Part shown: in pieces, positions 26,458-36,666 of the stretch
Layout of the letters: each line of letters opens with the position of its first letter
How positions within the stretch are numbered: position 1 is the stretch's first letter
From: Rubrobacter xylanophilus
GTDB taxonomy: Bacteria > Actinomycetota > Rubrobacteria > Rubrobacterales > Rubrobacteraceae
Length of the DNA stretch: 64,000 nt
Direction: 5' to 3'
Assembly (NCBI RefSeq): GCF_007164525.1
Contig: NZ_AP019791.1
Span: 1,537,501 to 1,601,500, forward strand
Notes under the pieces: model-generated
What the model was told of the DNA's origin: nothing
Database searches by the model: none
What the model saw: the letters and a program-made list of their open reading frames with translations, nothing else
Position numbers and translations under genes: made by a program

Positions 26458-27833
26458 CCCCGGGGAACCGGGGGCACCGGCACCCACCCCTCCTCCGCCG
26501 CCAGCGCGAGCACCACAATGGCCTCGGTCCAGCCCAGAGGGGCCGCGGAGCCCGGTCTTCCGGCGGGCCCCACCTTCTCGGGGAACGCCCCGAGCTGCGT
26601 CCGGTGGGCGGCCAGCCACCCGAGCCACCGGTCCGCCGCCCTCCCGCGCCCGGAGGCCGCCGCCGAGAGCATGAAGAGCGCCGTCGCCGGAGTCCAGGCC
26701 ACCTCGCGCCCGGCCGGCCAGCGCTCGCCGGGGACGGCGCCTCCGTTCGGCGCGAGCAGCCGCCCGGCCGTCTCCCGCACGGCCCGCCCCACCTCCTTCT
26801 CGGGCGGGGCGAAGGGCGGGGCCAGGAAGTTGACCGCCGCGTCCGCCCCGCTGCCCGATGCAGTGGTCCGGGGATAGCCGTGCGGCGCGAACCCGTGCTC
26901 TATGGCCGCGTCGAGCCAGACGGCCGCCCGGGCGTAGCGCCGGGCCTCCCGGTGATGCCCGAGACGCCGGGCCATGTCCCAGGCGGCCCGCAACCCCGCT
27001 CGCAGCGGGGCCGCGGTGCCCAGGTTGGGACGGAGGGTCCCGCGCTCCCAGTAGTCCGCCCCGGGCGGGGGGAGCCCGTCCGGGCCGAGGGAGCCGGCCG
27101 CGGCGTCGGCTGCCCGTCGGGCGGCGGGCCAGAGCGCGCGGGCGTCCTCCCAACGGTTCCCCATCTGCGCGTGCACCCACAGGGCCCACAGGAACCAGCC
27201 GTTGGCGTCGAGCTGGGGCGCCCGGCCGTCGAGGACCGGCGAGCCGTCCGGACGGTAGCGGGCCTCCCAGGTCCCGTCCGGCCGCTGAACGCCGGCGAGG
27301 AAGCCCAGGATCTCACGGGATTCCTCGTGGTGGCCGGTGGCGGCGAGCGCCGCCGCCATCCAGCCCGCGTCGCGCGGCCACACGTAGTCCCAGCGGTCGC
27401 GCGCGGCGGCGACGGCGGCCCCGCCCGGCAGCACGAGCAGGCGGATGTTGAGCAGCGAACGGGCGGCGATGTCCCGCTCCGCACCGTTCGAGCCCGGCAC
27501 CCGTCCGCTCTCTAGCCAGGCCCTCGTGCGCGCCGCGGCGGCGAGGGCGCCGGGGTCGTCGGGCGGGACGGTGACCGGACCGGAGCCTCCCGCCGGAACG
27601 TAGCGCAGCCGCCCGTCCGGGAGACGCAGGACGTCGCTGCCCGGCAGGTAGGAGGCGCCGGTCAGCCCGGGGGGAAGGGGTACGATGGTTCCGGCCCCGT
27701 CCCCGAGCAGCCCGGCCGCGTGCAGGCGCACCCGTCCCCCGCCCCCCTCCCGCCCGGCACCGGAGCCGAACAGGACGGCGAACAGGAGAAAGAGGAGCAC
27801 CCATGTCCGAAAAGGGCGCCGGCAGGAACACAA
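26454..27833 (-). CDS. Exported GH15-like glycoside hydrolase
   Basis: A 459-residue protein with an N-terminal hydrophobic segment (VLLFLLFAVLFGSGAG, 12-27) suggesting export. The (alpha/alpha)6 core has RWDYVWPRDAGW at 147-158, QLDANGWFLWAL at 207-218, a likely general acid Glu263 in ADYWERG and a likely base Glu418 in AFPEKVG. This matches glucoamylase/glucodextranase-type GH15 enzymes acting on alpha-glucans or trehalose. Length is short, as the usual N-terminal beta-sandwich is reduced. TTG 27833 follows GGGAGGGAGG. Confidence 0.75.
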   Translation of the reverse strand: MCSCRRPFRTWVLLFLLFAVLFGSGAGREGGGGRVRLHAAGLLGDGAGTIVPLPPGLTGASYLPGSDVLRLPDGRLRYVPAGGSGPVTVPPDDPGALAAAARTRAWLESGRVPGSNGAERDIAARSLLNIRLLVLPGGAAVAAARDRWDYVWPRDAGWMAAALAATGHHEESREILGFLAGVQRPDGTWEARYRPDGSPVLDGRAPQLDANGWFLWALWVHAQMGNRWEDARALWPAARRAADAAAGSLGPDGLPPPGADYWERGTLRPNLGTAAPLRAGLRAAWDMARRLGHHREARRYARAAVWLDAAIEHGFAPHGYPRTTASGSGADAAVNFLAPPFAPPEKEVGRAVRETAGRLLAPNGGAVPGERWPAGREVAWTPATALFMLSAAASGRGRAADRWLGWLAAHRTQLGAFPEKVGPAGRPGSAAPLGWTEAIVVLALAAEEGWVPVPPVPRG

Positions 27834-27883
27834 AAGCGCAACCTCCCTCCCGAGGCCTCACATACTAGAGCATCCGGCGTCTC

Positions 27884-29083
27884 CTAGCCCCGCCGGAGAG
27901 AGGGCGGCAACCCTCCCAGAAGCAGGGCCCGCCCGGTGAGGATGGCGGCGAGCGCGGCGAGCGCGGCCGCCGCAGAGACGATCCAGGCCGCTTCGTAGGA
28001 GGCTGCCTCCACCACGGCACCGAAGAGCAGCGGCCCGAAGGCCGCCCCGCTCGAGGCCCCCGTCTGGGTGATGCCGGTGGCCGCCGCCGGAGCCCCCGGG
28101 CTGGTCTTCACCACGGCGAAGTTGAAGAGCCCCGGCCATCCCCACCCGGCCCCGAAGGCCACGAGGGCTCCGGCCACGAACAGAGCCCCCGAGCCTACAG
28201 CCAGCATCAGGAAGCCGGCCACCCCGGCGGCGAGCATCCCGGCCACCAGCCGGAGCCGCCCGCCGCTCATCATGTCCGCCAGGTAGCCGAAGACCACCCG
28301 CACGGCTATGCTGCAGGCGCTTCCGGTGGCCAGCAGGAGTCCGGCCGCCTCCACCCGCATCCCCTCCTCCACGGCGGAGTTCACTATGAAAGCCCCCAGG
28401 GGCGTAGCCGCCGTGGAGCCGAGCCCGATCCCCAGGGCGAGGACGGCGAGCGGAAGGATCGGGGCGTCGCCACGCCGGTCCTCCTCCGCCACCCGCTCCG
28501 CGCCGCGCTCCTTCCTCCGCGGGACCAGCAGGGCCACCAGCAGGGCGAGGGTCGCACCCCCGACGAAGGCCCACCGCCAACCGAAGGTGACGGCGACGAG
28601 GGGGACGGCCAGCCCGGCGAGCAGGGTCGCCGCCGGCAGAGCGGCCTGCTTTATCCCGAAAGAGAGCCCCAGGCGTCCGGGGGGTATCTCGCGGGCCAGC
28701 GAGAGGTTCGCCGCCGGGTGCGAGACGGCGTTGGCCAGCCCGCCGAGCACCAGGCAAACCACGAGGGCGGGCCAGGAACGGGCCAGGAGGGCCACGCCGA
28801 GCAGCGAAAGTGCGCTGACCGCCGCGGCCAGGCGCATCCCGCGGGACGCCCCGATCCTCTCCACCAGCCGCCCCATGAGCGCGGAGGTGGCGGCCGAGGA
28901 GAGGAAGAAGAGCGCCACGGCCAGCCCGAGCGCTGCCGCTCCGAAGTGCAGCTCCTCCTGAATCTGCACGGCGAGCCCGCCTGTCAGGAAGGCGGGGAGC
29001 GCCCCCGCGGTGGCCACGGCGATGGCCAGAGAGACGGCCCGGTAGCTCGCTCCCCCGCTCTCCGGAACCATGTGTGAGATCAT
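27884..29083 (-). CDS. MFS transporter
   Basis: A 399-residue, 12-helix major facilitator of the small-drug/organic-ion exporter kind, with motif-A-like MGRLVERIGASRG near 69-81 and a Gly/Ala-rich helix 11. No substrate can be named. It lies 51 bp upstream of the GH15 gene on the same strand and could be in one transcript with it. The start MISHMVPES has no strong ribosome site, and an in-frame ATG four codons later is possible. Confidence 0.8.
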   Translation of the reverse strand: MISHMVPESGGASYRAVSLAIAVATAGALPAFLTGGLAVQIQEELHFGAAALGLAVALFFLSSAATSALMGRLVERIGASRGMRLAAAVSALSLLGVALLARSWPALVVCLVLGGLANAVSHPAANLSLAREIPPGRLGLSFGIKQAALPAATLLAGLAVPLVAVTFGWRWAFVGGATLALLVALLVPRRKERGAERVAEEDRRGDAPILPLAVLALGIGLGSTAATPLGAFIVNSAVEEGMRVEAAGLLLATGSACSIAVRVVFGYLADMMSGGRLRLVAGMLAAGVAGFLMLAVGSGALFVAGALVAFGAGWGWPGLFNFAVVKTSPGAPAAATGITQTGASSGAAFGPLLFGAVVEAASYEAAWIVSAAAALAALAAILTGRALLLGGLPPSLRRG

Positions 29084-29160
29084 AGCACCGGTGCGAAGGA
29101 TCCGGTAAGGTTTCGCGGCGCAGGTGGCAGATATGCCGGAAGAGAGGGAGGATACGGAAG

Positions 29161-29928
29161 TTGGACCTCGAGTTGGAGGGGAAGGCCTTTGTCGTAGGAG
29201 GGGCGAGCCGGGGCATCGGCCGGGCCGTGGCCCGGGAGCTGGTCTCCGCGGGCGCGCGGGTGCTCCTCGTGGCCCGGGATACGGCGGCCCTCGAGGAGAC
29301 CGCCGGGGAGCTGGGGGAGCGGGCCGAGCCCTGCGCGGCGGACCTCGCCGACCGGGCGGGCGTCGACAAGGTGGCCGCCGCCGCGGGACGCATGGGGAGC
29401 CTGGACGGGGTGCTGGTGAACGCCGGCGGGCCGCCCTTCGGGAACGCCCTGGAGCTCAGCGACGAGCAGTGGCTCGACGCCTTCCGGCTGCTCATCGGGG
29501 GACCGGTGCGCCTGCTGCGGGACCTCGTCCCGCTCATGAACGAGGGGGCCTCGGTCCTGTTCGTGACCTCCTCCTCGGTCCGCCAGCCGATAGCGGGGCT
29601 GGACGCCTCGAACGTCCTGCGCCCCGGGGTGGCGGCGCTGGCCAAGTGCCTGTCGCGGGAGCTGGGGCCGCGGGTGCGGGTCAACAGCCTGGCCCCCGGC
29701 AGGATCGACACCGCCCGCTCCCGCGCCCTGGACGAGGCGCACGCGGCCGAGCGCGGGGTTCCCCTGGAGGAGTACCGCCGCGCCTTCGCCGGCGACATCC
29801 CGCTCGGGCGCTACGGACGGCCGGAGGAGCTGGCGCGAGCCGCGGCCTTCCTCCTCTCCCCCGCCGCCTCGTACATCACCGGGGTCTCGCTGCAGGTGGA
29901 CGGGGGGCTGATCTCCGCGATCCCCTGA
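29161..29928 (+). CDS. SDR-family protein with altered catalytic Tyr/Lys
   Basis: A 255-residue short-chain dehydrogenase fold with the cofactor motif GGASRGIG at 13-20, NAGG at 87-90 and active-site Ser138/139. Where YxxxK is expected the sequence is ASNVLRPGVAAL: Asn151 replaces Tyr and Arg154/Pro155 occupy the Lys area. The rest (NSLAPGRIDT, SYITGVSLQVDGG) is normal. It may be a non-classical reductase or a binding protein. TTG 29161 has GGGAGG 9-10 nt upstream. Its last 53 nt overlap the convergent gene. Confidence 0.8.
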   Translation: MDLELEGKAFVVGGASRGIGRAVARELVSAGARVLLVARDTAALEETAGELGERAEPCAADLADRAGVDKVAAAAGRMGSLDGVLVNAGGPPFGNALELSDEQWLDAFRLLIGGPVRLLRDLVPLMNEGASVLFVTSSSVRQPIAGLDASNVLRPGVAALAKCLSRELGPRVRVNSLAPGRIDTARSRALDEAHAAERGVPLEEYRRAFAGDIPLGRYGRPEELARAAAFLLSPAASYITGVSLQVDGGLISAIP

Positions 29929-31351
29929 GCAGCCGGAGCGCGGAGCGGGCGGCAAGGTAGCCGCAGAGGCCGTGCACGCCCCCGCCGGGGGGCGTGGAGG
30001 AGGAGCAGATGTACAGTCCCCGAACGGGGGTGGAGTAGGGGTCGAGCCGCCGGGCGGGGCGGGTGAGGAGCTGACCGAGATCCATCACCCCCCCGTTTAT
30101 GTCCCCGCCGACGAGGTTGGGGTTCTCCCGCTCCAAATCGGCCGGCCCCGCCGACCGCCGCGTCAGCACGCGCTCCCGGAAGCCGGGGGCGAAGCGTTCT
30201 ATCTGGCGCTCTATCCTCCCGGTCATGTCGAAGGTGGAGCCGTTGGGCACGTGACAGTAGGCCCACACGGTGTGGCGTCCCTCCGGAGCCCGGGAGGGAT
30301 CGAAGAGGGTGTGCTGCGCGAGCAGCACGAAGGGCCGCTCCGGATGGCCTCCGCGCCACACCTCCCTCTCCCCGGCGGCTATCTCCTCCAGAGCGCCGCC
30401 GAGGTGCACGGTTCCGGCCCGGGCACACCGCCCGTCGGCCCAGGGAATTGGCCCGTCGAGGGCGAAGTCCACCTTGAAGGCGCCGGGACCGTAGCGGTAG
30501 CGGGCGAGCGCCCGCCGGTAACGGCCGGGAAGGCGCTCGCCGGCGATGCGAAGCAGCTGCCGGGGGGTCACGTCGAAGAGCACGGCCCGCGCCGGAGGAA
30601 CCTCCTCCAGAGAGCCCACCGGAAAGCCGGTGAGGAGCTCACCGCCCAGCGCGCGCAGGCAGGAGACGAGCGCCCGGGCGAGCCGCCCGGCACCCCCCTC
30701 CGGGAAGGGCCAGCCCACCGCGTGTCCCAGCGCCCCCAGCGCGAGGCCGAAGAGGGCCGAGGGCCGCCGCTCCAGCGGCAGGAAGGAGTGGGCCGCGTTG
30801 CCGGCGAAGAGGGCGCGGGCCCTCCCGCCGCGGAAGGCGGCGCGGGCCAGGGAGACCGCCGGACGCAGGGCCCGGAGGGCGGAGGCGCCGAGCGCGGCGG
30901 GGTGTCGGGGGAGAGCGGGCCTCCCCGCGGCGAGGTTCGCAAGCCGTTCGAGGTCCGCAGCCAGCGGGGACATAAGGCGCAGGTAGGCCTCCCCGTCCTC
31001 CCCCAGACCGGCCGCGGTCTCCTCCAAGGAGCGCTCCAGCAGCACTACCTCCTCCCCTTCGAGCGGGTGGGCCAGCGGGGCCGGGGGATGGACCCAGCGC
31101 ACACCGTACCGCTCCAGGGAGAGGCTCCGGAAGAAGGGCGAGGCGACCGCCAGGGGGTGGATGGCGGAGCCGACGTCGTGGACGAAGCCGGGAAGGGTCG
31201 TCTCCGCGGAGCGCAGCGCCCCACCGGGCTCCCCCGCGGCCTCCAGCACCGCCACCGAGAGCCCGTTCCGGGCCAGCTCTATGGCGGCGGCGAGCCCGTT
31301 GGGTCCGGAGCCTACCACCACTGCATCGTAGGACCTCCCGCCGGCAAACAC
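29876..31351 (-). CDS. Phytoene dehydrogenase-like FAD oxidoreductase
   Basis: A 491-residue NAD(P)/FAD protein. The dinucleotide motif VVVGSGPNGLAAAIELARNG is at 11-30 followed by LEAAGEPGGALRS; the C-terminal GGDINGG and PPGGGVHGLCGYLAA match the CrtI/amine-oxidase-like family. It may desaturate or isomerise a carotenoid or another lipid, but the CrtI-like family is broad. GTG 31351 lies 6 nt after TAGAAT (31358-31363, complement) without a ribosome site, suggesting leaderless expression. Confidence 0.8.
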   Translation of the reverse strand: MFAGGRSYDAVVVGSGPNGLAAAIELARNGLSVAVLEAAGEPGGALRSAETTLPGFVHDVGSAIHPLAVASPFFRSLSLERYGVRWVHPPAPLAHPLEGEEVVLLERSLEETAAGLGEDGEAYLRLMSPLAADLERLANLAAGRPALPRHPAALGASALRALRPAVSLARAAFRGGRARALFAGNAAHSFLPLERRPSALFGLALGALGHAVGWPFPEGGAGRLARALVSCLRALGGELLTGFPVGSLEEVPPARAVLFDVTPRQLLRIAGERLPGRYRRALARYRYGPGAFKVDFALDGPIPWADGRCARAGTVHLGGALEEIAAGEREVWRGGHPERPFVLLAQHTLFDPSRAPEGRHTVWAYCHVPNGSTFDMTGRIERQIERFAPGFRERVLTRRSAGPADLERENPNLVGGDINGGVMDLGQLLTRPARRLDPYSTPVRGLYICSSSTPPGGGVHGLCGYLAARSALRLLRGSRRSAPRPPAARPR

Positions 31352-31391
31352 ACACGGATTCTATCCTCTCCGGGGGTCTCCACCGCCCGCC

Positions 31392-32186
31392 TTACCAGGC
31401 GCTCTGTCCGCCGCCAACGACGATGGTCTAATCCCGTGATGTACGCGCCGGCGCGCGAGGCCAGAGGCAACACCCCGCACTTTATGTCCTCCGGCTCCCC
31501 GAAGCGCTTCAGGGGGATGTGCTCCAGCATCTCTTTTTCGTGCCGTTCGATGAGGGGACCGCTCATCCTCGTCGGGAACCATCCCGGGGCCAGGGCGTTG
31601 ACCGTGATCCCATGCCGGGCAAAGCCGGTCGCCGGATCCCGGGTCATGGAGATGACGGTCCCCCTGGAGGCGCCATAGCCGACGGCCTGCATGTACCCCG
31701 GGCGCCCTCTCAGAAGCCCGGCGACCGAGGCGACGCTGACGATGGCGCCGCCGCTTCCGCGCTCGATCATGCGCCGGGCAACCGAGCGGCTCATCAGGAA
31801 GGTACCGCGGATGTTGACCTGCATGACGCGCTCGACCCGCTCCGGCGGCATCTCCAGCGGCGGGGCACCCCAGGTGGCGCCGGCGTTGTTGACGAGCACG
31901 TCGACGGCTCCGAAGCCCCCTACCGCCTCCTCGACGACTTCCTCGACCTGCTCCGGGTCGGTCACATCGCACTCGAGGGCGAGAGCCCGGCCGCCACGGC
32001 CCTCTATTCCGGCCCGCACCTCCTCGCACGCCTCGACCCTGCGGGAGCAGAGGACGACCGCAGCCCCTGCGTCGGCCAGGGCCTCGGCCATGTAGCGCCC
32101 AAGCCCCCGTCCCCGCCGGTGACCACCGCGGTCCTTCCGTCCAGCCGGAAGAGGTCGAGGGCGCTCTCTTCGGCCCCGGATCTCAT
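31392..32186 (-). pseudogene. Frameshifted SDR (two frameshifts)
   Basis: Begins ATG 32186, overlapping the enoyl-CoA hydratase stop. The first 31 codons read FRLDGRTAVVTGGDGGLG, then one base is missing inside the cofactor motif; the protein resumes as YMAEALADAGAAVVLCSRR in another frame near 32095. NNAG, Ser, Tyr and Lys segments (VDVLVNNAGATWG, SVASVAGL, YGASRG) follow. Near 31430 an extra base throws off the end, which otherwise would read TIVVGGGQSAW and stop at 31392. The unrepaired downstream frame runs to 31312, into the next gene. Either a true pseudogene or two sequence errors. Confidence 0.8.
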
Positions 32187-32971
32187 CTCCCCCGGAACTC
32201 CGGCGGGCGCTTCTCCACGAAGGCGGCCGTCCCCTCCCGCTTGTCCTCGCTGGCGAAGAGCACCGCCTGGGCGAGCCGTTCGATGAGCAGCCCGGTTCCC
32301 TGGTCGGCCTCGTACCCGGCCCTCACGGCCAGCCTGGCCAGCCGGACGGCGAGCGGGCCGCGGGAGAGGATCTGAGCGGCCAGCTCCCCCGCCGCGCTCA
32401 AAAGCTCCTCCTGCGGAACGACCCGCGAGACGAGCCCGGCGGAGAGCGCCTCCCGGGCGTCCATGAGCCGCCCGGTCATCACCAGCTCCAGAGCCCGCCC
32501 CTTGCCGATGAGGCGGGAGAGGCGTTGGGTCCCGCCGGCCCCGGGCAGGATGCCCAAGGAGACCTCGGGAAGACCGAAACGGGCGTTCTCCGCGGCGATG
32601 CGGATGTCGCAGGCCATCGCCAGCTCGCAGCCGCCGCCCAGAGCGTAGCCGTTGACCGCGGCGATGGTGGGTTTGTCCGAGCCCTCGATCTCCTCGCAGA
32701 GGGCCTGCATCGCCGGGGAGAGCGCATCGAGCATGGTTTTTTCGCGAAGCTCCGTTATGTCCGCGCCAGCGGCGAAGGCCCTCTCTCCGGCCCCGGTGAA
32801 GACGAGGACGCCCACCCTCTCGTCCTCCCCGAGCTCCCGCAGCGCCTCCCGCAGCTCGGAGACGACCCGCGAGCTCAGGGCGTTGCGCTTCTCGGGGCGG
32901 TTCAGGGTTATGGTCCCGACTCGGTCCTCCCCGACCTCCACGAGTAACGTCTCGTAACCCGGTACCTTCAA
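32183..32971 (-). CDS. Enoyl-CoA hydratase/isomerase family protein
   Basis: A 262-residue crotonase. The oxyanion-hole motif is FAAGADITEL near 69-78 and ALGGGCELAMACD near 109-121, with Glu-bearing LPEVSLGILPGAGGTQR near 133-149, as in active hydratases. It hydrates 2-enoyl-CoA in fatty acid or branched acid breakdown. TTG 32971 follows GGGAGG. It lies between two damaged genes in the same orientation and is itself intact. Confidence 0.88.
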   Translation of the reverse strand: MKVPGYETLLVEVGEDRVGTITLNRPEKRNALSSRVVSELREALRELGEDERVGVLVFTGAGERAFAAGADITELREKTMLDALSPAMQALCEEIEGSDKPTIAAVNGYALGGGCELAMACDIRIAAENARFGLPEVSLGILPGAGGTQRLSRLIGKGRALELVMTGRLMDAREALSAGLVSRVVPQEELLSAAGELAAQILSRGPLAVRLARLAVRAGYEADQGTGLLIERLAQAVLFASEDKREGTAAFVEKRPPEFRGR

Positions 32972-33975
32972 GTTCCCGACCTCCCGTCCACGCTCAGCGT
33001 TCCGCAGCTCTCCCGGCCACCGTCCCGGCGGAGGCGGCCTCCTTTCCGGCGAGGTCCCGGCGGTAGGTCTCGCTCAAGAGATAACTGGAGATGAAGGAGG
33101 GCGGAGAGCAAGGTGTTGGCCCCGAGCACGGTCGTCCGCTCGTAGCCGACCTGCCCGGTGGCGTAGGAGACCATCCAGACGGTGGCCACGTAGAAGGTGG
33201 CGTGCGTCCCGATGAAAGAGCCGGTCGCGAGCGCGATGGTCTTGGGGTATGCGCGCAGCGCCTCCAGCACCGGCATCCGCGCCTCCTCACGCCGCTCCAT
33301 CACCCGCTCGAAGACGGGGCTCTCGCTGATCTTGAGCCGGATGAAGAGCCCCACCACGATGAGCAGGGCGCTCAGCAGGAACGGCACCCGCCAGCCCCAC
33401 GCCGTAAACTGCGCGTCGGTGACGAGCGACGAGACGAGAGCGAAGACTCCTGTCCCGAGCAGGAGTCCCGTCGGCACCCCGACCTGCGGCCAGCTCCCGT
33501 AGAAGCCCCTGCGACCGCTCGGGGCGTGCTCGACGCTCATCAGCGCCGCTCCGCCCCACTCCCCCCCGACGCCGATGCCCTGCATGAAGCGCAGCGCGAC
33601 GAGCAGGATGGGCGCCCACACCCCTATCGCCTCGTAGGTCGGCAGGAGCCCCATGAGCAACGTCGCGACCCCCATGATCATGAGCGACCACACCAGCATC
33701 GGCTTGCGCCCCACCCGGTCGCCGAAGTGCGCGAAGATCACACCCCCCAGCGGCCGCGCTATAAAACCCACCGCAAACGAAGCAAACGCCGCCAGAGTGC
33801 CCGCGAGCTCGCTGAAGCCCGGGAAAAAGAGCTGCCCGAAGACCAGCGCCGCCGCCGTCCCGTAGATGAAGAAGTCATACCACTCGATCGTCGTCCCGAT
33901 AAAGCTCGCAAACGCAACCCTGCGCGCCTCCCCGGAAGACACCCCGCTTCCCCCTTCCCGCTCGCCTCCTCTCAT
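32968..33975 (-). pseudogene. Internally deleted MHS-type MFS transporter
   Basis: The first about 285 residues are a normal metabolite:H+ symporter half (TTIEWYDFFIYGTAAALVFG in helix 1, GDRVGRKPML motif A, MQGIGVGGEWGGAALM). At TTVLGANTLLSAL the sequence jumps: the next frame reads FISSYLLSETYRRDLAG, which is the usual far C-terminus of this family. About 120-140 residues (helices 8-12) are missing and the join is out of frame, giving an aberrant 335-residue product. It should not transport. Confidence 0.82.
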
Positions 33976-33980
33976 GTGAT

Positions 33981-34005
33981 TAAAGTATGACTTTTTAAAG
34001 TATGA
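33981..34005. repeat. Tandem TAAAGTATGA repeats in divergent promoter region
   Basis: TAAAGTATGA occurs at 33981-33990 and again, exactly 15 bp on, at 33996-34005. On the minus strand these supply CATACTTTAAT just before the transporter ATG, so they overlap its likely -10 region. A short palindrome TGTC-T-GACA lies further along, before the GntR gene. Confidence 0.45.
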
Positions 34006-34101
34006 TCTTCAAGGTGCACGGGGCGTTGGGCTGGGTTATTTTGTCTTTTGCTTTCCGGTGTATTGTCTGACAGCACAACCCGGAGGACGGAAAGGAGAGC
34101 G

Positions 34102-34821
34102 ATGGGCTTCGAGCCGGCTCCGGTAAGGCGGGCGCGGGAGCAGGTAGAGCTACAGTTGAGGGAGGCGATTCTCTCTGGGGCGTTGCGCAGTGGGGAGCGG
34201 CTGCCCAGCGAGCTTGAGCTGGCCAGGAGCTTCGGGGTGAGTCGGGCGACGGTACGGGAGGCGTTGGGGAGGCTGGCTTCGGCCGGTTTGATCTCCCGGG
34301 TACCTGGGGCATCCGGGGGAAGCTTCGTGCGGTCGGTGGACCACGCCTCGCTGGGGAAGGCTCTCGGCGAGTCCATAGACAACACCTTCAGGTTCGGGAG
34401 CATCAGCTTCGAGGAGCTCAACCGGGTCCGCAGGCTGCTCGAGGTGCCCGCCGCGCGCGAGGCGGCCCTGCGCCGGAGCGAGGAGGACATAGAGAGGCTC
34501 CGGCACAACATCGAGCGGCAGAAGAACGCCTCCGTCGAGGACCCGCGGCTCGCCGAGCTGGACTCCGGGTTTCACACGGCCATCGCCGAGGCCTCCGGCA
34601 ACCGGGTCCTCGCCGCGTTCGTCTACGCGCTGCACAGCGTCATCCGGGAGGTTCTCTACCTCAACATCTCCCCCGAGGAGGGGAGGGAGGTCGTTCGGCA
34701 ACACATCGCCGTGGCCCGCGAGATCATCCGCGGAGATCCCGAGGGCGCCGCCCGGGCCATGGAGGAGCACCTGGACTACATAGACCGGCTGCAGGTGTGG
34801 CGCCGGCGCGACGAGGGCTGA
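34102..34821 (+). CDS. FadR-type GntR regulator
   Basis: A 239-residue GntR regulator. The winged helix is about residues 10-72 ([19 protein letters not shown], then [20 protein letters not shown]) and the FCD ligand domain runs from about 95 to 230 with metal-type residues [22 protein letters not shown] and HIAVAREI. Substrates sensed by FCD regulators are small organic acids or acyl-CoA. AAAGGAGAGCG precedes ATG 34102. It diverges from the damaged transporter and precedes an acyl-CoA dehydrogenase, so these are the expected targets. Confidence 0.85.
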   Translation: MGFEPAPVRRAREQVELQLREAILSGALRSGERLPSELELARSFGVSRATVREALGRLASAGLISRVPGASGGSFVRSVDHASLGKALGESIDNTFRFGSISFEELNRVRRLLEVPAAREAALRRSEEDIERLRHNIERQKNASVEDPRLAELDSGFHTAIAEASGNRVLAAFVYALHSVIREVLYLNISPEEGREVVRQHIAVAREIIRGDPEGAARAMEEHLDYIDRLQVWRRRDEG

Positions 34822-34898
34822 GTAGCCGGGTTGCGGAGATCCGGCCGCTGTGCCACGCTGTGCGCGAGACGTCGGCCAGGGAGAGGGAGGAAGAGCTT

Positions 34899-36128
<1,230 letters not shown>

Positions 36129-36453
36129 TCTCTCCTTCACCCCGCGGAGGTCGGACGGAGGCTCCGGCGGAAGATTTGAAACGCACCCGCGATCGCGAGG
36201 AGCACCCTCTTTCATCCGGATGTGCCACCAGCAGTAGCGGGATGGTAGCCATCACCAGGCCACATGCGGCTCCGTTCGGCTCACGACGAGCACAAGCCGG
36301 CCGGGCTACGGCTCCTCCAGCGGGCAGCACCACTCCCCCCTCTCCTCCGCTTCCCCTCTCCGCCGGAGATAGAATACGGCGGTGCACGGAGGGAGCCAAA
36401 AACTCCCTTTTGCGGAAGGTCCGGACGCACACGGAGGCTGGGAGAGCATCCAT
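36129..36453. other. Intergenic region, no gene seen
   Basis: The 325 bp between the acyl-CoA dehydrogenase and the zinc-ribbon gene contain no convincing coding frame. The only structure I see is a TAGAAT (36370-36375) with a short hairpin downstream. Confidence 0.6.
36370..36411 (+). promoter_or_regulatory. Possible promoter plus attenuator-like hairpin
   Basis: TAGAAT (36370-36375) could be a -10. About 15 bp on, AGGGAG (36390-36395) and CTCCCT (36403-36408) pair around loop CCAAAAA and are followed by TTT (36409-36411). The order promoter, hairpin, T-run, gene resembles an attenuator. There is no good -35. Confidence 0.35.
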
Positions 36454-36666
36454 ATGGCCATAGAGATGATCGGGGGCGTGATCGTAAACGAGCGGGGCAC
36501 GGTCGTCACCTTCCGCCAGAAGTGCGAGGAGTGCGGCTACGTCTTCGACTTCAACAAGACGACCATAGTACCGGCCTACGCCTCGCGGAAGGTTCGCCCG
36601 TTCACCTGTCCACAGTGCGGCAACCGGCAGGAGGTGATCGCCCGACACTACCGCGAGGACGCCTAG
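36454..36666 (+). CDS. Small zinc-ribbon protein
   Basis: A 70-residue protein starting MAIEMIGGVIVNERGTVV. Two CxxC pairs, CEEC near 27-30 and CPQC near 55-58, indicate one zinc ribbon. No reaction is known. The open frame extends upstream, but ATG 36454 gives the natural start. It overlaps the convergent sortase gene by 4 nt at the stop codons. Confidence 0.65.
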   Translation: MAIEMIGGVIVNERGTVVTFRQKCEECGYVFDFNKTTIVPAYASRKVRPFTCPQCGNRQEVIARHYREDA

